Shown: positions 43,399-52,283, counted from the stretch's first letter. The stretch is 64,000 bases of DNA from Subtercola vilae (GCF_004923255.1 NZ_QYRT01000001.1:62001-126000), one strand, 5' to 3'. Made by a program: numbers and translations. The notes: generated by a model not told the origin, from the letters alone.

Positions 43399-44052
43399 TC
43401 AGGCCGCAGCAGCAGCCTTCGCCTCGGCGAGGTCGACGAACAGCTCGGTATTGAACCGGTACGCCACCATGACCTCGTCGATCACGCGCTCGCGCTCGGC
43501 GGCATCCCACTCGACGGCGTCGAGCTGGGCCCGGTAGGTGTCTTTGAATTCGCGCGGCTTGGCGATGTCGGCGAACAGGTAGAAGCCCACGCCATTGGTC
43601 TCGAACCCGAACTGGCGCTGCATGAGGGTTCGAATGACCTGACCCCCCGAGAGGTCACCGAGGTAGCGCGTGTAGTGGTGGGCTATGAACCCGCCGCTCC
43701 ACACGGCCGCGACGTGGTTGATGCGGGCGACGTAGCGGGCGGTGGTGGGCAGCGGAGTGATCTGGTTCAGCCAGTCATCGCCGATCAGAAAACGCAGGTC
43801 TTCGCGAATGGCGGGTAGGCGGGTGAGCTTGGGCGAGATGAAGGCGGCCGCAACCGGGTCGTTCTTCATGCGGTCGGCCGCGGCCTCGATGGCTTCGTAG
43901 ATGAAGAAGTGCTGAGTCACCAGCGAGATGTAGTCGTCGCGTGAGCCTTTGCCGTTCATGAGATCGGTCATGAAACCGGCACCCTCGCTCTCACCATGGC
44001 CCGACCACGTGCGCTCACGCAGGGCCTGGGAGAAGGGGATCACATTCGACAC
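43399..44052 (-). CDS. Heme oxygenase, biliverdin-forming (HmuO-like)
   Basis: 217 residues, the canonical HmuO length. The proximal heme ligand is His19 in RTWSGHGESEGAGF. The distal-helix motif reads YTRYLGDLSGGQVI, and the C-terminal part has FYLFADIAKPREFKDTYR. The enzyme opens heme to biliverdin, CO and iron, using reductant in the cytoplasm. It starts at GTG 44052 with AGGAG at a normal distance. An iron-type operator palindrome at 44063-44082 touches the ribosome binding site, so iron repression is likely. A DUF2470 gene lies upstream on the same strand. Confidence 0.94.
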   Translation of the reverse strand: MSNVIPFSQALRERTWSGHGESEGAGFMTDLMNGKGSRDDYISLVTQHFFIYEAIEAAADRMKNDPVAAAFISPKLTRLPAIREDLRFLIGDDWLNQITPLPTTARYVARINHVAAVWSGGFIAHHYTRYLGDLSGGQVIRTLMQRQFGFETNGVGFYLFADIAKPREFKDTYRAQLDAVEWDAAERERVIDEVMVAYRFNTELFVDLAEAKAAAAA

Positions 44053-44062
44053 GGCGGCTCCT

Positions 44063-44082
44063 AGGTAAGTGTACCCTTACCT
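44063..44082. promoter_or_regulatory. DtxR/IdeR iron-box-like palindrome
   Basis: AGGTAAGTGTACCCTTACCT is a 20-base palindrome with one mismatched pair, ending 10 bases from the heme oxygenase GTG. It resembles the DtxR/IdeR consensus half-site TTAGGTTAG. Binding under iron-replete conditions is inferred. Confidence 0.75.
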
Positions 44083-44132
44083 TACCTGACGGCTTCGAAA
44101 ACACCAGCGTGTGACGCGAAGAGTTAACATTC

Positions 44133-44156
44133 GTTGGCGTTGGCGTTGGCGTTGGC
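44133..44156. repeat. Hexamer tandem repeat (GTTGGC)4
   Basis: GTTGGC is repeated four times in the gap between heme oxygenase and the DUF2470 gene; a short TTCAGTG duplication follows near 44169-44183. Confidence 0.8.
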
Positions 44157-44177
44157 GTCGTGCGCAGTGTTCAGTGT

Positions 44178-44534
44178 TCAGTGTTGCCGCGGCGGAAGCC
44201 CGAGGGCTTCGCTCGCTGCATCGTAGAGAGCCACGATCTCGCGCCTGATCTCCCCGCGGGTCTCGATGGTTCCGCCCGGCCACAGGATGCCCAACTGGGC
44301 CGACTCGCCACCAGCGCCATGATCCGTACCAGCGTCAGAACCAGCGCCGGCATCCGTACCAGCGCTCACCGCCCAGGTGCCGCCGACCGTGTCGAGGTCG
44401 ACCATGGTCGCTCGCTCGGCATCGGGCGCCCCGAACGCGCGCACGATCACAAGATTGTCTTCGGGGTGGTCGTTGTTCATATGGGCGAGAATCGCGGCGA
44501 CAACGTCAGCTTCAAAGTGGGTCACGCCACCCAC
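44178..44534 (-). CDS. DUF2470 heme-utilisation-type protein
   Basis: 118 residues from GTG 44534; a second GTG at 44525 is possible. AAILAHMNNDHPEDNLVIVRAFG matches in pieces (LAHMNNDH, PEDNL) the DUF2470 domain, the C-terminal domain of HugZ-type heme-iron enzymes. A repeated Asp-Ala-Gly stretch (residues 55-75) interrupts it before WPGGTIETRGEIR. It is upstream of heme oxygenase on the same strand with repeats between them, which supports a shared role in heme or iron handling. Enzyme activity is not known for stand-alone members. Confidence 0.78.
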   Translation of the reverse strand: MGGVTHFEADVVAAILAHMNNDHPEDNLVIVRAFGAPDAERATMVDLDTVGGTWAVSAGTDAGAGSDAGTDHGAGGESAQLGILWPGGTIETRGEIRREIVALYDAASEALGLPPRQH

Positions 44535-44623
44535 GGTAGTGCACAGGCTTCGATGGCAGCATGTTGTGCACAGAAGACTGATTGCCCGTCATCGACGTCG
44601 TCGTCGCTGCCTAAGATGTGGTC

Positions 44624-45142
44624 ATGGCTATCGTTCCTGACGCAAAGAACTGGACGTGGGTGCTCGAGAAGCAGTGCCCCGAATGCGGCTTCGACTCATC
44701 GTCGACGGCTGCTGTCGACGTGCCCCGCCTCGCCCGCGAGAACGCTGCCGCGTGGCCGGCCGTCGTGGCGCGGCCGGGTGTGACCGTGCGACCGAACGAC
44801 CACACCTGGTCAGATCTTGAGTACTCGGCGCACGTACGCGACGTGTTCCGCCGGTTTCGGCTGAGGCTCGAGTTGATGCTTGCCGAAGACAACCCCACGT
44901 TCGCCGACTGGGATCAAGACGCTACCGCCGTCGAAGACCGGTACAACGAACAGAACCCGGCTGTGGTGTCAGCCGAGCTGGTCGAGGCCGCCGAGCAGAT
45001 CGCCGGCGCACTCGAGCGCGTCTCCGGCGACCAGTGGCAGCGGCGGGGGCTTCGAAGCGACGGTTCGGTGTTCACTGTTGAGACGCTGGCGCGCTACTTC
45101 ATTCACGACCCGGTGCACCACCTGCACGATGTGAGGGGCTGA
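44624..45142 (+). CDS. DinB-superfamily protein
   Basis: 172 residues from ATG 44624, with in-frame GTG two codons upstream. The four-helix DinB/mycothiol-transferase-like pattern is visible: TWSDLEYSAHVRDVF holds one conserved histidine, and IHDPVHHLHDVRG at the C-terminus holds the others, giving a possible three-His metal site. The N-terminal KQCPECGFDSSS has a CxxC. Family members use metal and often a low-molecular-weight thiol such as mycothiol, but the substrate here is unknown. It is a stand-alone gene. Confidence 0.78.
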   Translation: MAIVPDAKNWTWVLEKQCPECGFDSSSTAAVDVPRLARENAAAWPAVVARPGVTVRPNDHTWSDLEYSAHVRDVFRRFRLRLELMLAEDNPTFADWDQDATAVEDRYNEQNPAVVSAELVEAAEQIAGALERVSGDQWQRRGLRSDGSVFTVETLARYFIHDPVHHLHDVRG

Positions 45143-45210
45143 GGGGCTGAGGGGCTGACGCGCCAAGCCGCCAAGCGGCCAAGCGGCCAAGCGGCTGAAC
45201 GGCTGAACTG
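45133..45210. repeat. Tandem GAGGGGCT and GCCAAGCG repeats after a stop codon
   Basis: Three copies of GAGGGGCT run over the stop codon of the DinB-like gene and are followed by imperfect GCCAAGCG and GGCTGAAC units. They lie between convergent genes. Confidence 0.8.
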
Positions 45211-45246
45211 CTGGGAGTTCAGGCGTCGACGGTGCGCACCCGGCGG

Positions 45247-45930
45247 TCAGGTGGCCAGCTGCTCCTGCAGAAAGTACGTCGAACGGGCGAAGGCAAGCGC
45301 GGCCGCGTTCTTGTCGAGCCGCTCGACCAGGGTGGCATTCGCGAAGATGTCGTGGGTGCCCGAGTAGGTGTGCCGCGCCACAGGAGTGCCCATCTCCTTC
45401 AGGCGGCTCACGAACAAGTCTGACTCAAAGGTTGTGCCCCAGTCTCCGAGGTCGGAGTAGTTGAGCAGAACCGGGCAGGGAATCACCCCGGCTTCACTCT
45501 CGCCGAGGCCCGCCGCGTAGGCCACGACCGCATCGACCGAACCAGCCTGAGCGGCGCGGAGGGCCAACCACCCACCGAGTTCGAAGCCCAACAGGGCCAC
45601 CTTGGTGCTCGGTTGCAGCACGCCGCCGCTCGGTGCGGCGTCGAAACCGTGACCCCTTCCGAGTTCGATGGCGTCGTCGAGCGTGGCCAGTGCGAACCCG
45701 AGGTCGATGCCGTCGCGCAGTTCGTCGGCACTCGCCTCGTCGATGGTGGCGACACCGTTGAAGAGATCAGGAACCACTACGAACAGGTCGCGGCTCGCCA
45801 GGGCGGTGGCGTACGACTCGAGGTACGGCAGCCGGCCGAAGCTGTCGTGAACCAGCACCACCGATGGGTTGCCCGGTTCGCCGAACGTGAGGGGCCAGCC
45901 GGGCGAGGGAATGTCGATGAGCTCAGCCAT
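45247..45930 (-). CDS. Dienelactone hydrolase-like protein lacking the nucleophile
   Basis: 227 residues from ATG 45930; the longer reading frame upstream lies inside the neighbouring gene. The alpha/beta hydrolase fold is shown by VVLVHDSFGRLPYLES, VVVPDLFNGVA and the C-terminal YSGTHDIFAN with a conserved His. In dienelactone hydrolases the nucleophile elbow is G-x-C-x-G. Here it reads LLGFELGG, with Glu in place of Cys. The acid-bearing loop near NYSDLGDWG is also altered. It is therefore probably not a classical hydrolase. It overlaps the SRPBCC-like gene by 8 bases. Confidence 0.78.
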   Translation of the reverse strand: MAELIDIPSPGWPLTFGEPGNPSVVLVHDSFGRLPYLESYATALASRDLFVVVPDLFNGVATIDEASADELRDGIDLGFALATLDDAIELGRGHGFDAAPSGGVLQPSTKVALLGFELGGWLALRAAQAGSVDAVVAYAAGLGESEAGVIPCPVLLNYSDLGDWGTTFESDLFVSRLKEMGTPVARHTYSGTHDIFANATLVERLDKNAAALAFARSTYFLQEQLAT

Positions 45931-46456
45931 GGGCGGCTTCGGTGCCCTCGGTCGGCCGCTCGTCGACGATGGCACGCAGAATGGTGCCCATCGAGCGGCG
46001 CATGTAGCGCATCCAGAGCGGGCCGATGAGGTGCGTGAGGATGAAGGTGCGGCCGGCGAGTGGGCGGTAGCCGTAGGTCCACGTGATGTGGGTTCTGCCG
46101 GTACTGCCCGGCGCATATGTCCAGCGGGCGGTGCCCTCTGACACGATGCGGCTCAGGATTCCCGTGAATGCCGTGACGTCGTAGTCGAAGTGACCCACGG
46201 CATCCGTGTCGCCGGGCCTCTCGTAGCGCACAATCTCTTCGCGAAAACTGCCGCCGTCAGACAGGTGCACGATGCGGGAGACACCGGCGTGGTCATACTC
46301 TCCGCTGAAATCGGACATGCCGGTGACGGCGGGCAGCACCCCGAGGTATCCGGTGAAGAGAGTGCTGTCATCGCGCGGCACCACGATGTCGAAAGCCACG
46401 GCGGGCTCGGTGAAACTCACACCGACGACGGTGAACATGACCAACTGCGGCTGCAT
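45923..46456 (-). CDS. SRPBCC-like (polyketide cyclase-type) protein
   Basis: 177 residues. The pattern of long beta strands and a final long helix (TFILTHLIGPLWMRYMRRS) with central FDYDVTAFTGILSRIVSEGTARW broken segments suits the START/SRPBCC ligand-binding fold. FTEPAVAFDIVVPRDDSTLF at the start is the typical first strand and helix. These proteins bind hydrophobic small molecules; no function can be assigned. Its last 8 bases overlap the degenerate hydrolase gene, so the two are coupled. Confidence 0.62.
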   Translation of the reverse strand: MQPQLVMFTVVGVSFTEPAVAFDIVVPRDDSTLFTGYLGVLPAVTGMSDFSGEYDHAGVSRIVHLSDGGSFREEIVRYERPGDTDAVGHFDYDVTAFTGILSRIVSEGTARWTYAPGSTGRTHITWTYGYRPLAGRTFILTHLIGPLWMRYMRRSMGTILRAIVDERPTEGTEAAHG

Positions 46457-46527
46457 GTGGTTCTCCTACCAGGGGCCCGAATGGTGGTTCGATTCTAAGG
46501 CTTTACGCCGCCCGAGCCCCGAAAGGG

Positions 46528-49125
46528 TCATGCATTGTCGCCCCCGGTGTCATCGGCTGTCGAGCTCTGCTGTGAGAGACCAGCACCGTCGGTGCGCGAC
46601 CACTGCCAACCGGCGACGATGGGAATGTCTTCGCCGTGTTCACGGGTATATGCCCTGGCGCGCATGCGTTCGTCTTGCATATGCTGGCGCACATGAGCGG
46701 CCTTCACCGCGAGGCCCGGAACGCGGTCGATCACATCGATCACTAAGTGGTACCGATCGAGATCGTTCAGCATCACCATGTCGAAGGGCGTCGTTGTGGT
46801 GCCCTCCTCCTTGTATCCGCTCACGTGCAGATTGTTGTGGCCGGTGCGTCGATAGGTCAAGCGATGAATGAGAGACGGGTACCCGTGATACGCGAAGATC
46901 ACTGGCTTGTTCGTTGTGAAGATGGTGTCGAACTCGGCATCTGACAGGCCGTGCGGATGCTCGCTCGCTGACTGTAGGCGCATGAGGTCGACCACATTCA
47001 CCACTCGTACCTGCAGCTCAGGCAGATGCTCGCGCAGCAACGCTGCTGCCGCCAGAATTTCGAGCGCCGGAACGTCGCCCGCTGATGCCAGCACCACATC
47101 AGGCTCGCTGCCCTCCTTCTCTGTGCCGGCCCACTCCCAGATGCCGAGGCCGCGGGTGCAGTGCGCCACGGCCTCCTCCATGGTGAGCCAGTTGGGGGAG
47201 GGCTGCTTGCCGGCCACGACGACGTTGATGTAGTCGACCGAGCGCAGACAGTGGTCGTACGTCGAGAGGAGGGTATTGGCATCCACCGGCAGGTACACCC
47301 GCACCACATCGGCCTTCTTGTTGACCATGTGGTCGATGAAACCGGGGTCTTGGTGGCTGAAGCCGTTATGGTCTTGCCGCCAGACATGCGACGAGAGCAG
47401 GTAGTTCAGCGACGAGATCGAGCGGCGCCACGGAATCGTGCGTGACACTTTGAGCCACTTCGCGTGCTGGTTCGCCATCGAATCGATGATGTGGATGAAC
47501 GCTTCGTAGCAGTTGAAAAGACCGTGCCGCCCGGTGAGCAGATAGCCCTCGAGCCAGCCCTCGCACTGGTGTTCGCTCAGCATCTCCATGACGCGGCCCG
47601 CGCGCGCGAGGTGTTCGTCGACCGGCAGCACTGCGGCGTTCCACTGCTTGTCGGTGCTCGCGTAGACACCCTGCAGACGGTTCGACGCGGTTTCATCCGG
47701 CCCGAAGATGCGAAAGTTGTCGGGGTTGGCGCGAATGACGTCGGCAAGCCAATCGCCGAGCACTCGGGTCGCCTCGTCGTCGGTGGCGCCGGGGCTCGGA
47801 ACCTCGACGCCGTACTCTCTGAAGTCGGGCAGAGTGAGTTCGCGGCGCAGCAGGCCCCCGTTCGCGAACGGGCTCGCACTCATCCGCAGCTCGCCGACCG
47901 GCGCGAGCGCGCTGATGAACGGCACGGGAGCCCCCGACTCGTCGAAGAGTTCCTCCGGCTTGTACTTCTTCAGCCAGTCTTCGAGAATGCGCGTGTGCGC
48001 TTCGGTGTCGCGGGCATTCGCCAGCGGAACCTGATGGGCGCGCCAGGTGTTCTCCACGGGCAGGCCGTCGATCTCCACCGGGCAGGTCCAGCCCTTCGGA
48101 GTGCGCAGAATGATCATCGGCCAGCGGGCCGTGCCCTCGAGGGTGCCTTCGGCAGCCTGCTTCTTGATGTCGGCGATCTCGTTGAGCACCTCGTCGAGCG
48201 TCTCGGCCATACGCTGGTGCACGAGCAGCGGGTCTTCGCCGTCGAAACCGCCGGAGACGAGGTGGGGGTTGTGCCCGTATCCACGCATCAGGTCGAGCAG
48301 CTCGTCTTCGGGGATTCGGGCGAGCACCGTGGGGTTGGCGATCTTGTAACCGTTGAGGTGCAGGATGGGCAGAACGACGCCGTCGTGTGCAGCATCCAGA
48401 AACTTGTTCGAATGCCAGCTCGTGGCGAGCGGCCCGGTTTCGGCCTCACCGTCGCCGATCACGCACGCCACCAGCAGGTTCGGGTTGTCGAATGCCGCGC
48501 CGTACGCGTGGCTGAGCGAATAACCGAGCTCGCCGCCTTCGTGAATCGACCCGGGTGTCTCGGGCGCTGCATGGCTCGGGATGCCCCCAGGAAACGAGAA
48601 CTGCCTGAAGAGTTTGCGCATGCCATCAGTGCTCTGGTCTATCGGTGAGTAGATCTCCGAATAGGTGCCGTCGAGCCACGCATTCGCCACCATGCCGGGG
48701 CCGCCGTGACCCGGGCCGGCGATGTACAGCGTGGCCTGGTTGCGCTTCTGGATGATGCGGTTCAGGTGCGCGTACACGAAGTTCAGCCCGGGGGTGGTGC
48801 CCCAGTGACCGAGCAGCCGCGGCTTGATGTCGTCGCGGCTGAGCGGCTCGCGCAGCAGAGGGTTGTCGAGCAGGTAGATCTGGCCGATGGCGAGGTAGTT
48901 GGCGGCGCGCCACCACGCGTTGACGCGCTCGAGCTCTTCGCCTTCGAGGGTCTCGACGGGGTGGTGGGGCCAGGCCGCGTCAGGGGTGGCGTTGACGGCG
49001 GCTTCGAAGGCCGAGCCGAGGGTGGCGGTGTCGACGACGCCGGTGTGGCTGATGCTGGTGTGGTCGGTGGCGGTGTGGCTGGTGCTGGAGTGGTCGGTGC
49101 CGGTTGGGGCTGATGGGTTGGTCAT
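46528..49125 (-). CDS. xfp: Xylulose 5-phosphate/fructose 6-phosphate phosphoketolase
   Basis: 865 residues. The thiamine diphosphate motif [19 protein letters not shown], the early [18 protein letters not shown] and [32 protein letters not shown] (in parts), and the later [11 protein letters not shown] and [16 protein letters not shown] are diagnostic. It splits xylulose 5-phosphate into acetyl phosphate and glyceraldehyde 3-phosphate, giving a carbon-saving bypass of glycolysis. The first 35 residues are a Ser/Thr/His/Asp-rich repeat tail not typical of the family. A GAGGAAGG ribosome binding site precedes the ATG. It is a single-gene unit. Confidence 0.96.
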   Translation of the reverse strand: MTNPSAPTGTDHSSTSHTATDHTSISHTGVVDTATLGSAFEAAVNATPDAAWPHHPVETLEGEELERVNAWWRAANYLAIGQIYLLDNPLLREPLSRDDIKPRLLGHWGTTPGLNFVYAHLNRIIQKRNQATLYIAGPGHGGPGMVANAWLDGTYSEIYSPIDQSTDGMRKLFRQFSFPGGIPSHAAPETPGSIHEGGELGYSLSHAYGAAFDNPNLLVACVIGDGEAETGPLATSWHSNKFLDAAHDGVVLPILHLNGYKIANPTVLARIPEDELLDLMRGYGHNPHLVSGGFDGEDPLLVHQRMAETLDEVLNEIADIKKQAAEGTLEGTARWPMIILRTPKGWTCPVEIDGLPVENTWRAHQVPLANARDTEAHTRILEDWLKKYKPEELFDESGAPVPFISALAPVGELRMSASPFANGGLLRRELTLPDFREYGVEVPSPGATDDEATRVLGDWLADVIRANPDNFRIFGPDETASNRLQGVYASTDKQWNAAVLPVDEHLARAGRVMEMLSEHQCEGWLEGYLLTGRHGLFNCYEAFIHIIDSMANQHAKWLKVSRTIPWRRSISSLNYLLSSHVWRQDHNGFSHQDPGFIDHMVNKKADVVRVYLPVDANTLLSTYDHCLRSVDYINVVVAGKQPSPNWLTMEEAVAHCTRGLGIWEWAGTEKEGSEPDVVLASAGDVPALEILAAAALLREHLPELQVRVVNVVDLMRLQSASEHPHGLSDAEFDTIFTTNKPVIFAYHGYPSLIHRLTYRRTGHNNLHVSGYKEEGTTTTPFDMVMLNDLDRYHLVIDVIDRVPGLAVKAAHVRQHMQDERMRARAYTREHGEDIPIVAGWQWSRTDGAGLSQQSSTADDTGGDNA

Positions 49126-49206
49126 GAGAACCTTCCTCGACGCGCGGCAAGCACCGCGTGTGCTGCCAGCCTAAGCAGGCAGGCTGGGTGGGCCTAGGGT
49201 TTGCGG

Positions 49207-50031
49207 TTAACGTTTGGGGCTGGGAGTACGCGCGGTTTGGGGTGGTTCGATGCGGGTGATGGCGTGCAGGGCGGGGCGGGCCAGGGAGTCGGTGCGGGTG
49301 AGGTGGGCCCCGGCCCCGGTCTCGAGGTGGTTGCCGATGCCCAGGATGGCGCCCCCGTGCATCCCGAACAGCGAGGCGAGAACGAGCACGGTTGACGTTT
49401 CGGCGTCGATGCAGAGCGCGCCGAGGTGCTGCCAGAGTCGCAGACGATCGACCTGTTCGTGGTTGATGACGCCGATGGCGGTGGGCATGCCGCTGCCGGG
49501 GTAGAAGGTGGCGACCGAGACGACGAATCCTTCGTGCACGGTGCCCGATGCGTGAAGGGTTGCCGACTGCGCGAGCGAGGTCACAAGGGAGTGCGCGCTC
49601 ACAGCGGGGAATTCGAGCGGAACATAGTCGAGCAGCATCCGCTCGGCCCGCACCGCAGCTGTGACCACGACGGTGTCGCCCACCGCGACGGCCGTCGACA
49701 GCCCGCCCGAATTGCCTGCGCGCACGATGGTCTTCACTCCGAGGCGGGCGAGCTCTTCGATGGCGACCGAGATCGAGAGCGGGCCGCTGCCGTGGTACAC
49801 GACCACAACGGGGGTGCCGGCGTACGAGCCGGTGATGACGTGGTACTCGGTGGTGCTCGGCAATAGGTGCGCGTCGCCCAGGAGCGCGAGAAAGTCTGCG
49901 GTGGGAATGTCGAGGGCGAGCGTCAGAATTGCGCGCTCGGGCACGGCGCCCAGAGGCATGCCGAGCCACCACGATTCGGTGGCCTCACGTGAGGCGGCGA
50001 AGGGCTTTGAGGGGTCGTATGACAGGTTCAT
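49207..50031 (-). CDS. Nucleoside phosphorylase-like protein (PNP/UDP family)
   Basis: 274 residues from ATG 50031; a TTG at 50046 is weaker. The PNP_UDP_1 fold shows ITGSYAGTPVVVVYHGSGPLSISVAIEEL in pieces (phosphate-binding GSGP), IVRAGNSGGLS, and the nucleoside-binding DAETSTVLVLASLFG with Glu. This pattern resembles uridine phosphorylase, with the E-T-S region where uridine phosphorylases have an E-M-E type motif. It should cleave nucleosides with phosphate in the cytoplasm. The base preference is not clear. Confidence 0.84.
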   Translation of the reverse strand: MNLSYDPSKPFAASREATESWWLGMPLGAVPERAILTLALDIPTADFLALLGDAHLLPSTTEYHVITGSYAGTPVVVVYHGSGPLSISVAIEELARLGVKTIVRAGNSGGLSTAVAVGDTVVVTAAVRAERMLLDYVPLEFPAVSAHSLVTSLAQSATLHASGTVHEGFVVSVATFYPGSGMPTAIGVINHEQVDRLRLWQHLGALCIDAETSTVLVLASLFGMHGGAILGIGNHLETGAGAHLTRTDSLARPALHAITRIEPPQTARTPSPKR

Positions 50032-50358
50032 GGTCAGCTCCAGCAAGTCGGTGTGCGGGGGCTGACGGTTCCGGATGCCCCAGCGATGTTTTCGCTCAGG
50101 GGCTCCGCCGTGGCAACTTCACTCGCACGTCGACGCTTGCACCACCCCGAGGGGGTCGATGGCCTGTCTGCCTCCGATACTACTGAGCGAGCGGGCCCGC
50201 GCGCAGCATCGTGGAGTCGAAATCGGCGTTAAAGATGGTGGTAAAGAGAGAGGGGGAGAGGGGGAAGAGGGCTGGGGAGAGCGTGGAGAGGGTTGAGCGG
50301 AGGGCCATGAGCGAATGGGCGACTAGTACATGTGTTCGAATGTCTGTAGGGTTTGGGC
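50032..50358. other. Gene-free 327-base stretch with a purine tract
   Basis: No gene is supported in this gap. It holds an unbroken 29-base purine run (50243-50271) inside a longer G/A-rich stretch to about 50310, and a LexA-like box (50324-50339) just before alkB. Several small open frames read through the purine tract in both directions and have no recognisable features. Confidence 0.7.
50324..50339 (+). promoter_or_regulatory. LexA (SOS) box-like site before alkB
   Basis: TAGTACATGTGTTCGA agrees at 14 of 16 positions with the actinobacterial SOS palindrome TCGAACATGTGTTCGA. It lies 20 bases before the alkB ATG. LexA control is inferred. Confidence 0.6.
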
Positions 50359-51000
50359 ATGAGCCTTTCATTTCAAGCTTCGCTGTTCGATGACCTCAGC
50401 GCCGAGCCTGAGCTCGAAGAATTGGGTGGGTCTGTTACACGTGTCGAGCTGGGTGAGGGAGCGTGGCTCGATGTGCGGCCGGGGTGGGTGACCAACTCCG
50501 ATGCACTGTTCGAGCGGCTGGCGCAGCGGGTGCCCTGGCAGGCCGACAAGCGCGAGATGTATGAGCGGGTGGTTGAGGTTCCGCGGCTGGTCTCATGGTT
50601 CGGGCCGGGATTCGAGCTGCCCGACGCGGTGCTCGAGCGCGCACAGCGCGACCTGAATGATCACTACGGCCGACCGAAAGACCAGGTCTTCGAGACGGCA
50701 GGGCTCTGTTTCTACCGCACGGGAGACGACAGTGTTGCGTGGCACGGCGATCGTGTCGGGCGTGCCATCAACCGCGACACGATGGTCGCCATCGTTTCGG
50801 TCGGTGCGGCACGCACCCTGTCGTTGCGCCCGAAGGGTGGGGGAGAGACCAAGCGGTTCCCGGTGGGGCACGGAGACCTCGTAGTGATGGGCGGCAGCTG
50901 CCAGCGCACCCACGAACACGCCATCCTGAAGACCAAGCAGGCGGTGGGGCCGCGCATCAGTATTCAGTTTCGGCCGTATTGGAAGCGGCTGGGGGCGTAG
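50359..51000 (+). CDS. alkB: AlkB-family 2-oxoglutarate/iron-dependent dioxygenase
   Basis: 213 residues from ATG 50359. The iron ligands are the HxD motif at His129 and Asp131 in VAWHGDRV and the distal His in CQRTHEHAI, and the 2-oxoglutarate arginine is in GPRISIQFR. AGLCFYRTGDDSVAWHGD is a family signature region. The enzyme removes alkyl groups from DNA or RNA bases by oxidation. A LexA-like box upstream suggests damage-inducible expression. Confidence 0.92.
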   Translation: MSLSFQASLFDDLSAEPELEELGGSVTRVELGEGAWLDVRPGWVTNSDALFERLAQRVPWQADKREMYERVVEVPRLVSWFGPGFELPDAVLERAQRDLNDHYGRPKDQVFETAGLCFYRTGDDSVAWHGDRVGRAINRDTMVAIVSVGAARTLSLRPKGGGETKRFPVGHGDLVVMGGSCQRTHEHAILKTKQAVGPRISIQFRPYWKRLGA

Positions 51001-51035
51001 CTGGCGGCATTCTTCGGCCGTCATTCGAGTTCGAA

Positions 51036-51512
51036 TCAGGGCGGCGAGCCGTTGCGCGCCGACGACCCTGTTGGAGGGGGCTCCATGCGGTCGTGTGCTG
51101 GCGGACCACCCGTCGGGAACGGTGTTGCGGCTGACGGGGAATCCGCGGTGGGATGCGCTTGACCTGACGCGAAGTCGGAGGGGGCGAGGAGGCAGACGCC
51201 GCGTGTGTGGCTGAGGAGTTGGGCGCGCAGGCGAACAGCGTTTCGCTCGCAGGTGTGAGCCAGGGCACGGGCCCAGCGGGCATCGGCGGGCTCGAGTCGG
51301 CCGCGGCCGGGGCGCTCCCACACGGCCACCAGTTGCTTGCCACCGGTTACCTCGAGGATGGCTGCGATGTGGGCGCCCAGTTCGTCGAGATGCAGGAGAT
51401 CGGGCTCTCGCGGCAGGTCATCGATGGGAAAGACGACGGGCAGCTGCACGTCATTTGCGTCGAGCAGAAACCACCACAGCTGGCGACGGCTGGCCGTGCC
51501 GATGAGAGTCAT
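51036..51512 (-). CDS. Conserved-looking hypothetical protein
   Basis: 158 residues from the first ATG (51512). The frame stays open to a TTG at 51656, and the sequence just upstream (LPLDTDSAIEQRV) looks like real protein, so a TTG start at 51587 or 51656 is possible. The core TASRRQLWWFLLDANDVQLP and VFPIDDLPREPD, with a later AVWERPGRGRLEPADARWA, looks like one compact alpha/beta domain. The C-terminal 40 residues are Pro/Ser-rich. I do not recognise a function. It lies downstream of the FMN reductase gene on the same strand. Confidence 0.6.
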   Translation of the reverse strand: MTLIGTASRRQLWWFLLDANDVQLPVVFPIDDLPREPDLLHLDELGAHIAAILEVTGGKQLVAVWERPGRGRLEPADARWARALAHTCERNAVRLRAQLLSHTRGVCLLAPSDFASGQAHPTADSPSAATPFPTGGPPAHDRMEPPPTGSSARNGSPP

Positions 51513-51716
51513 GACGCGCTGCTCGATGGCGGAGTCGGTGTCGAGTGGCAGTCGCGCGGCGCTAAACGGCCAAAAGGCGTACCTCAACGAGCGCTTCAGG
51601 CACGCGGCGCGCCCGCGAAGGCGACGCAGACGCAGAACCGCCCCGCCGGTCGACAATCGAGCAGCGGGGCGGTTCTCGTGAATCGGTACGAGCCGCAGGG
51701 AGAGGGAACCCAGCGA

Positions 51717-52283
51717 CTACGCCGCAACCTCAGCCGACACGGCAGCCGCAACGTCACGCACGACATCGGCCAGCTGGGCCGCAACCTCGGCGTCGTCTTT
51801 CGGGTGCAGTTCGGCGAACCGAACGACCGAACCGGGGATGGAGAGCTTGATCTCTTCGAGAACCGACGCGCCGGCGATGCCGAACGACTTGCGGGCCTCG
51901 TCTTGCGCCCACACGCCGCCGAACTGGCCGTATGCGCTGCCGATGACCGAGACCGGCTTGCCCGAGATGGGGCTCGCGCCGAACGGGCGTGAAGCCCAGT
52001 CGATGGCATTCTTCAGCACGGCGGGGATGGTTCCGTTGTGCTCGGGGGTCGCGACGAGAACGGCGTCGGCAGCGGCGACGGCCTCGCGGAACTTCGTCGC
52101 GGCAGCGGGCACTGAGCCTTCGACATCGATGTCTTCGTTGTAGAAGGGCAGATCTCCGAGGCCTTCAAAGATGGTGATGTCGACGCCCTCAGGCGCAACG
52201 CCGACGGCTGCCTCGGCGAGCTGGCGATTGGTCGAGCCTGCGCGCAGGCTGCCGACGAGAACGAGAATGGAGGTGTCTGACAT
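51717..52283 (-). CDS. NADPH-dependent FMN reductase family flavoprotein
   Basis: 188 residues from ATG 52283, with TTGAGGAG at good spacing upstream. The flavodoxin-like fold shows LVGSLRAGSTNRQLAEAA (phosphate-binding), LPFYNEDID and the family signature TPEHNGTIPAVLKNAIDW, with GSAYGQFGG later. It reduces FMN, quinones or azo compounds with NAD(P)H. A TetR gene is divergent, and a perfect palindrome sits in the shared promoter, so induction by a small molecule such as a quinone or electrophile is likely. Confidence 0.9.
   Translation of the reverse strand: MSDTSILVLVGSLRAGSTNRQLAEAAVGVAPEGVDITIFEGLGDLPFYNEDIDVEGSVPAAATKFREAVAAADAVLVATPEHNGTIPAVLKNAIDWASRPFGASPISGKPVSVIGSAYGQFGGVWAQDEARKSFGIAGASVLEEIKLSIPGSVVRFAELHPKDDAEVAAQLADVVRDVAAAVSAEVAA

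Noticed and set aside
45133-45210. CRISPR-like array
   Set aside because: Units are 8-9 bases, contiguous, and without spacers, so this is a simple tandem repeat.
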